A DNA stretch of 64,000 nucleotides from Daucus carota subsp. sativus (GCF_001625215.2 NC_030386.2:37141296-37205295); one strand, 5' to 3'; shown: positions 24,733 through 36,806, numbered from the stretch's first letter. Numbers and translations are program-made. Notes: generated by a model from the letters alone, not told the origin.

Positions 24733-24830
24733 GGCTAGTGCCATCTGTCCTAACTATACAGTAACTTAACTTGGTATATATAAGGAGCTTCTTCAGAGAT
24801 GAATCTTCACAGCCATCTCAAGTTACACAA
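24733..24830 (+). promoter_or_regulatory. Conserved proximal promoter of PAR1 copy A, TATA box 24775-24783
   Basis: TATATATAAGG lies about 115 bp before the ATG. The block TAGTGCCATCTGTCC ... CTATACAGT ... TATAAGGAGCTTCTTC is also found at 27837-27920 (copy B) and, more changed, at 37222-37318 (copy C), so the three genes share an ancestral core promoter. Confidence 0.75.
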
Positions 24831-24898
24831 AAACAAGCCTACAAGCTTAAATATTGTAGCCACTTAGCTTCCCCAACCTAGCTAATATATCTTGATCA

Positions 24899-25772
24899 AT
24901 GGCTTCTTTTAATTTTGCCTTCAAGATTTTTGCTGTTTCTGCTCTTGCATTTGCTTTCTGCTTCCAGGGAACCTTAGGTACCAAAAAATTATAATTACTG
25001 ATTAGAGCTAATTACGCTATAGGTTTTATTTTATGATGATTAATTAGCCTTTTTTTTTTTTGTTGTTGTAGGAAGCATAGCGTGTGAGGATCTGAACAAG
25101 GAGTCATGTGCCTACGCGATATCATCGAGTGGGAAGCGGTGTGTGCTGGAGCAGCGTGTACGTAGAAGTGGGGAGGAAGCATTCACTTGCGGTACGTCGG
25201 AGATTGAGGCTGACAAGCTCAAGGACTGGATTGAAAGCGATGAATGTATCCGTGCCTGCGGTTTGGAGAGGAACGTTCTTGGAATCTCATCGGACTCTCT
25301 TCTTGAGCCTCACTTCGCCAGGAAGCTTTGCTCTACTCAATGCTACAACAACTGCCCCAACATCATCGACCTTTACTTCAATCTTGCTGCCGGTGAAGGT
25401 ACATTTATACGTAAAAAATTATGTACTTAAATTTACACAATTCTATACTTCGAGAATATTTTTTTTTCTACTGATTTTTAACTAAAAGTCGTGTTTCAAA
25501 AAAAGACTACTAAATAATTATGACTAAATATTTTTTTACGGACAGGACTATTTCTTCCAAAATTCTGTGCATCTCGAGGAAGGAGGACACGACGTGGAAT
25601 GAGCGAGCTAATCAGAAGCTCAGGAGGTGTTGCAGCAGGGCCAGTGAGTGCTGGTAAGTTGATGGTGGCGGAGGGGCCCGAAGCGGAGGAGTTTATGGAT
25701 GAGGAGGCAGAAGCACCGGCCGCAGACAACATGTTGATGGAGGAAGAAGCAGAAGCTCCAGCATTCTTCTGA
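24899..25772 (+). CDS. PAR1: PAR1-family secreted cysteine-rich protein, copy A
   Basis: Three exons (24899-24977, 25072-25398, 25546-25772) encode 210 residues. Residues 1-26 form a hydrophobic signal peptide ending near QGTLG. The mature part has ten cysteines in the PAR1 (photoassimilate-responsive protein) pattern, including KRCVLEQRVRR, DECIRACGLER and QCYNNCPNIIDLYFNLAAGEG. A basic stretch (RGRRTRRGMSELIRSSG) follows, then an acidic Glu/Ala/Pro tail in which EAEAPA occurs twice. PAR1 proteins are plant-specific and secreted; tobacco PAR1 is induced by sugar build-up and by virus infection, and its molecular function is unknown. Intron phases are identical in the three copies. Copy A and copy B are nearly identical, including parts of the 3' UTR and the promoter. 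Confidence 0.92.
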
Positions 25773-25779
25773 TACATTA

Positions 25780-27560
25780 AGGAATGAAAATAGAGAAGGT
25801 GTTGTAATAAGGAATGTTTTGGGATTCCAGTTTGGCCCGACTTGTTTTGGTTGTGCGCTGTAGTAATATCTGCGTTTACATATATATAATTAAGTATCTT
25901 TAATCTTTAATAAGAAAAGAAATGTTAGATGTTTGATTGTATATCAGCTTAATTAAACAAATCAATTTAATTAATGTGAATTATATATATGTGTTGGCGT
26001 TGCTACCCATCTTATTATATTTGTTCGTTAAGGTCTGTCTCTCTTTTCTAGAATCAACGCAACAGCAGTACTGTACTGCAGTACGAAGTTACTTAACGTC
26101 ATCGCTATTAATTAATTACGCAAACTCGATCAAGTCCAAAGTTTATTTCTCACATAATTTTCGTCTTTAATAAATTTGAGTATTTCAATCTAAAGCTGGG
26201 GGTAGCCTGGTACGGTGGTTCTGGGCAGCGGGTGAAATTAAAAGGGTTAATAGATTCAAACTCGACACATGTACAAAAAATATAAAAAAAAAAGTTATAA
26301 ATCATAACTTATTTTTTGTTTACAAATTATAATTTCCTTATTTTGAAACATTAAATAACTTATAAATCAATAAGTCATTTCTATCATTCACAAACTTATA
26401 GCTTTATCTTTCCTTTTCACTTTGCATCTCCGTTTCTCCCTTCATCTTCATTATTAATTATAGTTGTATTTCCTTTTCTTAATCATTTTAATTTTAGTTA
26501 TCAAGTCCATATATACTCATAATTCTTAAAATGATGATATATGTTATTAGCATAATTTTGTTTTTTAAATCTTTTTAATTGTCAAAGAAGTTAAAATACA
26601 TAATGTTCTATCTGGTTAAACTTATAAACTTATTTAGCCAATTAAGAATTTATTTTAAGGAATATATATATATATATATATTATTGGAATTAAGTATTTA
26701 GAAGATATTAAATATTCTGATTTGCACAAACTATTATTTATTTTTAAAAAAAATTATAAATATTTACATATTATTTTAAAAAAAACTCCATGCTTAGTTG
26801 GTGAAAAATAAGGCAAGGTATATATGACCGATAATCCTCCATCAGGCGTTCTCTAAATTTAGGATTGTTTATGTGTGTGTATAATAATATTTTAGCTGTG
26901 TAAATTATGACAGGTAGTCTACTCCTAAATAAATTAGGCTTGTATTATAATCATAAAAATAGAGAAAGGGAGGATGAAGACGAGACAAAAACAACTATAA
27001 TAACTTAAAATTTAGAACATTTTTTTGTTTTTATGTTTTGGTGGCGATCTATGCATGCGGACCACAAACGCTTGATACTCATATTGATTTTGTTGTTCAA
27101 TTTGGACCGGGGATTCGATCAGCCAATTTTATTTTGTTTTAAAGGAAATCAATAATTGGTACAGACAAAACTCAATTTCCCGTCGTCATGTTTAGCATTA
27201 AGAAATCAGTAAATCTTATCATCTCCATAGCATTTTTGGGCACGAAAATCACATGTAGTGCTGATGTTTAGTCATTTCTCGTTAATTCGTCGATGGTAAA
27301 AACCCATTTTCTTTGCATTATTACCAATAATAGAAGCCATTTTTCGATAATTCTGCTCCAGAGAGGTAAGCACAACGACTCACATACATTTATACGTCAC
27401 AAACATGACAGGAACTTTTACATAAACACACACATAACAAACTAATAATTAGGATTTCGAGTGCTAGTTACACTTAACAGCACGTACGACTGATTTGCAC
27501 CATAAATCAGTCACTGCGTTGCTTATTGCGAACATTGTTTAACTCATCCTAGTAGCTTCC
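25780..27560. other. Intergenic DNA between PAR1 copies A and B
   Basis: The first 100 bp are the 3' UTR shared with copy B. A weak tRNA/SINE-like head (GGGGGTAGCCTGGTACGGTGG) lies at about 26208 but without a clear box B. Beyond about 27560 the sequence resembles the upstream region of copy A. Confidence 0.5.
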
Positions 27561-27836
27561 ATTCAATAGAAGGGATGAAAGAGATGGATGGATCGATCAG
27601 CACAAAGCCAAGTAGATTGTCAACTTAATCGCTGGCCTACATTAATTGATAATTACGTTGTTGCTTCTATAATTCTAATTACACACACCAGACTGACGAA
27701 ACTAACATGTTGTACTTCAACTTCATGTGTTACCTATGTGTCGGTCCCATGGACACACATAAAAATAAGCTTTGAATACATGTAGATATCGAGATGATGT
27801 GCGCTAATAGTCTAAATTGAAACACTCCACACATAG

Positions 27837-27920
27837 CTAGTGCCATTGTTCCTAACTCTACAGTAGCTTAACTTTGTGTATATAAGGAGCTTCTCTAGAG
27901 ATGATAATTCACAACCATCT
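27837..27920 (+). promoter_or_regulatory. Conserved proximal promoter of PAR1 copy B, TATA box 27879-27885
   Basis: TATATAAGGAGCTTCTCTAGAGATGA matches the copy A promoter. The similarity to copy A extends upstream to about 27560 (24370 in copy A), so more than 400 bp of promoter was duplicated. Confidence 0.72.
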
Positions 27921-27984
27921 CAACTTACACAAATACAAGCCAACCTAGCTAGCAGCTTGCGCGCTATATATATATATATCTCCA

Positions 27985-29146
27985 ATGGCGGCTTCTTTTA
28001 ATTGTGCCTTGAGGATTTTCGCAGTTTCTGCACTTGCATTTGCTTTCTGCATTCAAGGAACCTTCGGTACAAAATTTATTAATTACTTATACGAGCTATT
28101 TTTTAATTTTTTTTGACAAAAACAACTTATAACCTTACAAATGAGTATCTGTTCTAATAAGTTCTATATCGGGGTGAGCTAGCCCCAGGATGACCGATGA
28201 TAAGCTCTTAACCACTTGAGCTATCCAACCGTGCTCACTTATACGAGCTAATTAATTATGCTATACGAGCTAATTAATTATGCTATATGTGTTATTTTGT
28301 GATGATTAACTATTTTTTCTTTTTTGTTGTTGTAGGGAGCATAGCGTGTGAGGATCTGAGCAAAGAGTCATGTGCATACGCGATATCTTCGAGCGGGAAG
28401 CGGTGTGTGCTGGAGCAGCGTGTGCGTAGAAGTGGGGAGGAAGCTTTTACTTGCGGTACGTCGGAGATTGAGGCTGATAAGCTCAAGGATTGGATTGAAA
28501 GCGACGAATGTATCCGTGCATGCGGTTTGGAAAGAAGCGTTCTTGGAATCTCGTCGGACTCTCTCCTCGAGCCACACTTCGCCAGGAAGCTCTGCTCTGC
28601 TCAGTGCTACAACAATTGCCCTAACATCATCGACCTTTACTTCAATCTTGCTGCTGGTGAAGGTACAATTTTACTTTTATATATACTTATATGTACACGA
28701 TACTTGCTGGTAGTGACGGGATTAGGATTCTGAAAAACAGAGACTAAAAAAAGTTAACGCTAATATATTTTTACTACTGATTTTTAACTAAGAGTTGAGC
28801 CTTCAGAAAAAAATAAATGAATACCGAATCTTCAACTCAATACTACTGAACTAACAAATTAGGAAAAGAGCATTCTATCTAATACTGATACAATAACTAT
28901 AATTAAACTTTAATATGTACAGGATTATTTCTACCAAAATTCTGTGCATCTCGAGGAAGGAGAACACGACGTGGAATGAGCGAGCTGATCAGAAGCTCCG
29001 GAAGTGTTGCAGCAGGGCCGGTGAGTGCTGGTAAGTTCATGGTGGCGGATGGACCCGAAGCTGTGGAGTTTATGGATGAGGAGGCAGAAGCACCGGCTGC
29101 AGACAACATGTGGATGGAGGAAGAAGCGGAGGCTCCAGCATTTTGA
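27985..29146 (+). CDS. PAR1: PAR1-family secreted cysteine-rich protein, copy B
   Basis: Exons 27985-28066, 28336-28662 and 28923-29146 encode 210 residues beginning MAASFNCALRIF. The signal peptide, the ten-cysteine core and the acidic EAEAPA tail match copy A with few changes (for example GLERSVLGISS in place of GLERNVLGISS), so this is a recent duplicate. Intron 1 is longer than in copy A because a SINE was inserted into it (28099-28236). The protein is predicted to be secreted, with molecular function unknown as for the family. A CACTA transposon begins 295 bp after the stop and may lie close to the natural polyadenylation region. Confidence 0.92.
28099..28236 (-). mobile_element. tRNA-derived SINE in intron 1 of PAR1 copy B
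   Basis: On the minus strand the element starts GAGCACGGTTGGATAGCTCA and contains a good RNA polymerase III box A (TAGCTCAAGTGGTTAAGAGC). It ends in an A-rich tail (CAAAAAAAATTAAAAAA). A perfect 14 bp target duplication ACTTATACGAGCTA flanks it at 28085-28098 and 28237-28250. Box B is degenerate. Copy A lacks it. Confidence 0.85.
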
Positions 29147-30244
29147 TACATCAAGGGATGAAAATACTGAAGGTGTTGTAATAAGGAATATTTTGGGATT
29201 CCAGTTTGGCCCGACTTGTTTTGGTTGTGTGCTGTAGTAAAATCTGTGTTTCTGAGTTGGTTTCACATATGTATTTCAGCTTAATTGAACATAATCCAGT
29301 GAATCAATATGAAATATATGTGTTGGCTTAGCTACTCATATCGTTACATTTTTTTTCCGATGATTGTCCTTTTCTCTTTTTCAGCATTAGATGATAATGG
29401 AATCGGTGAGAAACAGCCATCCACCAAATTAATCACCAGACACTACAAGAAAAATGGTCAAAAGCCACCAACTAAAAGCTACCAGGTTCAAAAGCAACCG
29501 TATGTGGTTGCTTTTAAAGACAATTTAGATTATAAGAGATTGAAGCATAAAAGCAACCGAAAGTGGTTGCTTTTACATTCGGTTGCTTTTGTTTAGTTGC
29601 TTTTATAGGCGGTAGCTTTTAAGTGGTCGCTTTTAAATATAAAAGCAACCGGCGGTCGCTTTTAAGTTCCGTAAAAGTAAGCGGGAAAATTCCCGCGGAA
29701 AGGACTAAAAATTGTAGATATAAAAGCAACCGATTTCGGTTGCATTTATAAAAGTAACCGATTCCAGTTGAATTTATAAAAGCTACCGATTATTTTTATA
29801 TACCTACTTTATTCTTATATAACATTTTTCTTATATAGCTACTTTATTCTTATATAATATTTTTCTTATTTGTTTGTATTTTTATTGACAAAATTATATA
29901 TATAATTTGTTTCTATATAATTCAGGTAAACGATGATATAGAGCTTAAAACCAAATTCAAAGATTTAATTTTCTACAAAATAATATTGGACAACATAGCA
30001 ACTACCCTTTTTAACCAAAACACATTATCCTTTTAGATTCATACCTAAAAAACCAATTTTCCAAAAATAACACATGCAACATACATACTAAAAAGAATAT
30101 TGTTATATATAATTATTAATATATAACCGATGATATGTTTGAACTAAATACATTAATTTTTTTTTTAGTTACTTCATGTTATCAATTTAAAAGTAATATC
30201 ATGAATCTCTACTATCAGTTTATACTATACTATATACTATACTA

Positions 30245-30292
<48 letters not shown>

Positions 30293-30874
30293 AAATGAAA
30301 TATTGATAATTTTATTGGCTAGTCGAGTTTTATCAGCTGGTCGGTATTATTTTACGGGCGGGGCCTCCTTAATATATAACATGTTCAAATAAACTTTTTT
30401 ATTATCAATTAAGTCAAAACATTTAAAAATTCTGCCATTATGATCGCTTTGTATTTCAATTAAATTTAAAAAATAGAGAATAAAATCACAAATTTTATAA
30501 ATCATCCATGCATGGCACGGGCTATAAACTAGTACAAAGTATATGTCTAACTATATAATATTTCAATTGTGGGAACTTCTTACAAATAAAGTCTTGGAAA
30601 TTACTGCGGACGGACGGATACAAGAAGTTCTTGACCTTTACTATGACGATGGTCATCATGTATTTTTTTTAATTTTTTAACCGGGTAGTTTATGATCCAT
30701 CGAATGAGCCGGATATGATCTCACTAACATTAAATATCATTATTATTTCAATTATTCAAATAACTACCATTTAGTCTAAGTAAATATAATATTATAATAT
30801 ATAATAATTATTTTTAGTTAGTTTTTTTCTCTCATATATAGTTATATACTGATTGATAATAAAATTATCTAATA

Positions 30875-31108
30875 CTCTCTCCGTCCCAAAATACATGTCA
30901 CTTTGACTTTTTTCACATAATTTGAGATGCAAAAATAATATACTTCTACATATTATTTTTCAAAATTTCCTTTTCTGAATAAAAATATAGATGTTAAATT
31001 TTTATTCAGAAAAAGAAATTTGAAAATTAATATGTAGAAGTATAATATTTTTGCATCTCAAATTATGTGAAAAAAATCAAAATGACATGTATTTTGGGAC
31101 GGAGGGAG
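30875..31108. mobile_element. Stowaway MITE nested in the CACTA element; long hairpin
   Basis: Ends CTCTCTCCGTCCCAAAATAC and the inverted GTATTTTGGGACGGAGGGAG, flanked by TA. Nearly the whole 234 bp folds back on itself with few mismatches, so a transcript would form a long double-stranded stem. Confidence 0.92.
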
Positions 31109-31998
31109 TAATAATAATATTTTAATAACACACTTGAAATAATGAAGTTCAAATAAAAGTTACCTGTTTGATAATTTTTGACATAATAATCTTTCACAAG
31201 TTTTAATGGTAAAACACATAATGTTAATACTTTGCCAAAAAAAAAAAAAGACCAAAACATATATAAATTTACATTTAATTTTTTTAAAAATAATTTTTAA
31301 ATAAAACAATAAACAATTGAGAAGTCAAACTCGGATTATTTTTTTATTACTACTTATGTAATAATAAAAAAAATAATTATTTTTTCGGGTTCCCACGCAT
31401 ATCAGCCCAGGTTTTTCACTTTCCCTCTTTCCCACTTTACTTAAATTTGTAGAGTCTTCATATTACTTCTACAGTAGCTATTTACTTTTCCTCTTAACAT
31501 GTATATTCGATTGGCTGACACTGACACATCATGGTCCAGCACACTCCAAATTATCTTTCAGCTTAGACGGCTTAATTGATAAGCTATCTTTAATTCGATA
31601 TATACTACTTTCATCGCTGCCTCTGTTTATTTGTCGGGAAGGACAAACAAATTCACATTAGTACAATGCAGAAATTCTCAAATTTACACTCCAAATTTTC
31701 TTTACAGGTGTCCTTTTTGTTGGAACACTTCTGCCTCCTTTTACATTTGGAATTAGAAGCTTTTTGTGAATTTATGTGATAATCTTGCTACATCAGAACC
31801 TGATATTTTCAAATGAGAGATAAATTGTGTTAGATAGGAAAATACAATTCAAATGAACATAATCACATGCTTAGAATGATATACTTTACACTGCATTTGT
31901 TGTAGTTGTAAAATAGTTTACCCTCGCATTTAGGCATTCGTTGTCGTTTTATACACTGCAAATGTGATCCTTACATCACATTATTGTATTTTATGCAG

Positions 31999-32364
31999 GC
32001 TAGTAATAGCAGCGGTGGAAGGGGATGGAGACAGGGAGGTAAGATGTGATTTGTGTGTTCTGTACACTGATATCTTAGTGTTTTATGTTGGAATTATAGG
32101 TATGTAATTTAACATACAATTTTTCTCTATATATGCTTCAAATATATTTTAATATAAACCCTAGCTAGGTGCCGCCCCCCTTCATGATTTTATAGGTGAC
32201 GGGTTTACATACATGAACATCTGCTAATCTGGTTTATGTGTTAGAAGAAGACTCGGAAAACAATTTCTTGACTACTTTTATTTGTGTAGGAAAATGTTCC
32301 TGAAGTTCCGGTGGAGAATGATTTCTTGTTAAATGGGGAGCTCGACGGGGAGGATGTACATTGA
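31999..32364 (+). pseudogene. Two exon-like pieces inside the CACTA element (captured gene or transposon gene tail)
   Basis: A piece at 31999-32038 has good splice borders (GCAG before, GTAAG after) and reads LVIAAVEGDGDRE in the frame that ends in phase 0. After an AG at 32289, the piece 32290-32364 continues in the same phase as ENVPEVPVENDFLLN and runs to a stop after GEDVH. Together they make a plausible acidic C-terminus. No upstream exon was found. It could be the tail of a transposon protein or a captured host fragment; I do not recognise it. Confidence 0.35.
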
Positions 32365-33210
32365 TTCATTATCCTCTGTGTCCATAGTCAGTTAAAGTAT
32401 GTATTAGTTAGACTTTGTCGGATGGTTATTTATTAGCTTTAGTTTTATGTAATCTTTTGGTATGTACTGTTTGATTGAGATCAAACAGGAGATGATGTAT
32501 AGGGTTGTTGGACAGGTTGTGTAAAATGTTATATCTATTTTTATGCAGCTTTGATATATTTATTGTTTTAATTTTATTAATACCCCTCCCTCTGATATGA
32601 TGATGTATATTCATATCCCTCCCCCTAATATAATGTTGTTGGGCACCTTTTGATTGGGGTAGTCAAAAAACTAGCATGATTTTTTTTTATGAAATTACCA
32701 TATAAAAGCAACCGGAAATAATTATGGTGGCTTATTAAATGCCACTGATTTTGGTAGAATTTCTTTGATTTCGGCGGGAAATTCAAATTTTCGCCAAAAA
32801 AATGAAGTAATTTGGACAAATCCAAAATTCAATAAAAGCGACCAACAAGGCGGTTGCTTTTATATAAAAGCAACCGGAAATGAGAAAAGCAACCCCCTTA
32901 TTTGCTACCGACAGTGTTCGGTTGCTTTTAGTCAAAAGCAACCCAGTTCGGTTGCTTTTATCTAAAAGCAACCATATTTTGACGGTAGCTTTTAGCCATT
33001 TTTCTTGTAGTGAGACCATTGATAAATAGTTTATTTGCAATCACACATATAACCATTAACATAAGGTGATCAAGGTTCAAACCAATTCGAGTCAGAAACT
33101 TGTTTCGGCAATTAGAATAGTGCCAATCACTTATTACACTCAAAAAGGCTCAACTATCAAACTTCTACAAGATATAAAATAGATAACTCAAGCGAAACTC
33201 AGAATGACTC

Positions 33211-34027
33211 CTAACCCGAGCCCTTGGAATCCAGAACTGACTTGGGCCTCAACTGCAAAAACAAACAAAAAAACATAAGCGCCAAGGTATTTCCTTGTAT
33301 TCGTTCACTAGTATTACAAATGGGATGAAAATATAAATCCAACCTGGTTGCTGTGTCCACACTTCTTCTTCCTGCAGTTCTTGGCTCGAATGTCCAAACG
33401 TGCATAGCATCTATTCAATCAATTAAACTACATAATCAACATCATTAAAGATAATAACACATCATTAAGCATGCACTGTATTGTACTTTTAAAAAAAAAC
33501 TCAGCCTTACTTTCTACAAATCATCTTCTTCTGGTTGTACTTTTGAGCCAACACAATCAAGTTCGGATCGATCCTTCCATGCCCTCCCTTTCCTCCTCTC
33601 AGCCTCACAAGAACATCCACCGTCGACTCTGCACAACCATTAAAATCGTCACTCATTGCAACTACTTCTATACATTAATTAAAAACACACACACTATTAA
33701 CATTACCGTTCTGGATCTCATAATCAGCAACGACATGATAATCTTCAAGCTCTTTACCAGCAAACACCAGCCTCATTTCCTCCGCGTCAGCACCAGCTTC
33801 TCAAACAAAACACAGTAAACATTATAAAAAAAAACACGTACCCAACATGCAACGAGTCAAGACGTTAAATATCATCAAATTAAACGCTGCAAACTCGTAC
33901 AGTCAGCTCAGAACTCACCACCACTCTCTTGAACAATCAGTCTCTTCACGAACTCAACCGAGTCGCTGGACTTAACATCGAGGGCAATAGTCTTGCTGTC
34001 CAACGATTTCACAAATATTATCTGCAT
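33211..34027 (-). CDS. Diverged ubiquitin-60S ribosomal protein eL40 fusion
   Basis: Five minus-strand exons (34027-33919, 33799 or 33796-33707, 33628-33511, 33410-33344, 33252-33211) give about 141-142 residues without a stop. The N-terminal part is a ubiquitin fold: [37 protein letters not shown] and the cleavage site RLRGG. An eL40-like part follows ([46 protein letters not shown]) with all four zinc-binding cysteines. Normal plant ubiquitin is essentially invariant, but this copy is only about half identical to it. K48 is kept, while K63 is Asn, H68 is Asp and I44 is Val. Six extra residues follow RLRGG and the C-terminus SVLDSKGSG is non-standard. The first intron junction is ambiguous by a codon or two. 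It could be a neofunctionalised gene or a slowly decaying paralogue; the open exons and splice sites favour the first. Confidence 0.75.
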
Positions 34028-34099
34028 CTTACTCGTCTTTGTTTTCTATCTGAGTGATCAGAGTGTTGAAAATAAAAGTCCTAATATTCATAGAATAGA

Positions 34100-36510
34100 C
34101 AAGCTTGTTTTCTTTGGAACTTAAGAAAAACAGTAAGTATTATTTCGTTGGCTTGAACTTCAAAAAAACCATAGAGATTTAAATACACCTGATATAACTA
34201 CTCCCTACAAATCAGCAACAACATGCACCTAGAATTACTCCAACACACTCCTAACTGCACCATGACTCACCTAAACAACCTGAAACAAACTAAACACTTG
34301 GTTTACTGCATAGACGTGGCTAACAGGTGCTAATATTAAAAACTAAACAAATAATTAAAATTATAAGTTTAAGATTATTCCAACACAGAGATGGTGGTGC
34401 ATTTACGGAGGTATTTAATTATATATGTATTTGCGTAGAGGTTACTTCATACGTGGAGAGGAGATAAATGTATTTTGCAAGGAAATAATTCGCTTGCGCT
34501 ACACACAAATTGTCTAGGTTTGAGTATCAAGTAAAAACCGAATACTCAGCAACTTTTTAGTGTTTTCTATCTGCGGGTGTTAATATATTTATCAGCATCA
34601 ATATTGAATTGGATATCAGCAAATTACTGTGCACGTACACAGAGTCCATTGACAAGGGGCTGGCGTTTACCAAATTTATAAATTTCACAAAATTCTTGCC
34701 TGACATATTTTTAAAAATTCCAACACAATACATAAATTTATTAAAAATTATGATTTCAAAAATATAGGGCAATAAAATAGTGCAGTTATAAAAATATGCA
34801 TTCCCTTAAATTAAAAAGCTAGTACGGCGAACACAATGGAGTAGACGAGTGTTAAGGCATTGTCTTTGTGGTTTCATGCATGTTATGAGTTTTTTATTAC
34901 GCATTCTGAAATTTATTAAAATAATTATAATTCTCTAAAAGGTATCATGAATAAGAAAGGGTGACGGTTTGTTATCAACCATAACCTCTATTTTGTTTTA
35001 ATATGTCTGTATTTCTAATAAAACAAGAATAATTTAAAAGACTAGGTTATTATTAAAGAGTTAAGTTCTATGGAGTACAAAAAAAATTGAAGTATTGAAG
35101 TACAAAGTTTGATAAAATGTAATCTAGTCATCTAAATTTCAATTTTTTTTGTCCAATAATATTTGTAAATATTTGACAACCTGCACATTATGTTCTGCAA
35201 CATAAATATCGTGATCAAATGGTAGAATAATTACTTTTATAAATCACAGGACTCTATGTTCTGCAATATAACTAATAAGCAGAACAATAATCTTAATATT
35301 TGTTAAAGTTGAAAGATATTAATGATTAATTGACAATTATGTGCAAGACAACTTATAAATGATAGATTATATCAAAATTTGGATAATCAAAGATATTATA
35401 TAGGATCAAACTAAAAAATTATGATTTGTACTTCAATACTCCAATGTTTTTATGTACTCCATAGAATTTAACTCTATTATTAAAATGTACTTGGTCTTTT
35501 AATTTGCGATTGTTTTGGTGGTATAAAGAGCGGTAATCATTTAATTTGGTTCTTTCTTGAGTACATAATGGCTGAATTTAAAATTATTATTTACAAATTT
35601 ATAATATGACTTAATTTGGTAATTTAAATTATCTGTTTAAATAATTTTGATTTATTAATGACTTATGAATTACTGAAAATATGATAGTAAAAAAAGTGAT
35701 TTATTAGTAAATTGTAATCTATAGATAATTTTTATAAATAAATAAAAAAGGAAAAAATATTAACTTGAACTAACTTTAATTTGAAAAACTTAAAATCCTT
35801 GATTTGAAATCACTTTCCAATTTATTTTTAATTTTGACTTCATTTCTGAGTTATTGGATAAACGCATATTTGCAAATTTGAAATTAAAAAAAAAAAAAAA
35901 ACTTGAGATCCGTTCCTGACTTTAGTTTTGACCGACTCTAGCACCACTGTGGGAATACACTCTGTTCGGTGATGTGATCACGTTGACACTTGTCTCGAGT
36001 TGACAAACAAAAATTACTGTTCTGACACGTGAAATACAGTTAAAACTGATACTGTAATCTTTGATTGAATACAGTTTGATTTGATTAAACTCGACCGTTA
36101 TAGAAATGATCATTTCAACTACTGCACAGCTACAAATATTGCCCTAACATTTTCAATTTGGAGTATATTCTTCATGACTTCCATCTTGTGCCGTGAATTA
36201 TTCTAATTTTTATACACATTACAGTTTTCTCGTGTAAATTAGCACATAATCATGAATAACGGATTTTATAATGGGTGTTCGTTAATAATTATCTTTTAGA
36301 TAGTTAACACATTTTTATTTATCACATTCTCATTATTAGTGATGATTTTTTTTATACACAAAAGCTTTCACCCATCTTTCATATGTCTAAATAAAAAGAG
36401 TTCAAAAACAGGAATCGTGCTATAAGTATTAAGTGCCCGGCCATATTTTGCTTGTTTAGTTGTTTGTAACAGAAAAAATGTTTTCTAAATGTATACTGAA
36501 AATGAAAATA
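34100..36510. other. Intergenic DNA, no gene seen
   Basis: AT-rich. The piece at about 35560-35850 weakly resembles the hAT-like MITE family (ATGGCTGAATTTAAAA), but its ends are unclear. Confidence 0.5.
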
Positions 36511-36515
36511 ATGAA

Positions 36516-36806
36516 CTCCCTCCGTCCCCTTGAATAATATACATATGAAATGGACACGGAGACTAAAAAAAGTGTATAAAGTAGTATGAAATAATGGGAA
36601 AGAGAAAGAAAAGTGGGTATAGTGGTGGGACTCATTAATTTTTAATATATAAAAGAGTGATAGTGGAGTAAAAAGTAGTGTGAAAAGGAAAGAAAAGTGA
36701 GAAAGTGGTGGGACTCATTAACTAATTTGGGAAAGTTTTGAAATGTATAGAATTGAGTAGGACATCCCAGAAAGGAAAGTGTATAGAATTAAATGGGACG
36801 GAGGGA
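36516..36806. mobile_element. Stowaway-type MITE, about 291 bp
   Basis: Ends CTCCCTCCGTCCC and GGGACGGAGGGA. The flanking TA pair is not well kept (AA on the left, TTA on the right), so this is an older copy. Confidence 0.78.

Larger units (their letters stand above)
29441..33012. mobile_element. Non-autonomous CACTA (En/Spm-type) DNA transposon, 3.57 kb
   Basis: The ends are CACTACAAGAAAAATGG and the inverted GCCATTTTTCTTGTAGTG. A 3 bp target duplication AGA lies at 29438-29440 and 33013-33015. Both subterminal regions (29490-29790 and 32700-32995) carry many direct and inverted copies of AAAAGCAACC / GGTTGCTTTT, the expected transposase-binding repeats. No transposase is recognisable. The interior holds an (ATT)n microsatellite (about 30245-30290), a nested Stowaway MITE and two exon-like pieces (31999-32038, 32290-32364). 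The intact ends and exact target duplication suggest a fairly recent insertion. Confidence 0.92.

Noticed and set aside
26208-26275. Possible SINE head (GGGGGTAGCCTGGTACGGTGG)
   Set aside because: Box B is weak, and no tail or target duplication could be shown.
29309-29596. 95-codon frame after PAR1 copy B
   Set aside because: It runs into the CACTA end and its AAAAGCAACC repeats; the Lys/Pro-rich protein is a by-product of the repeats.
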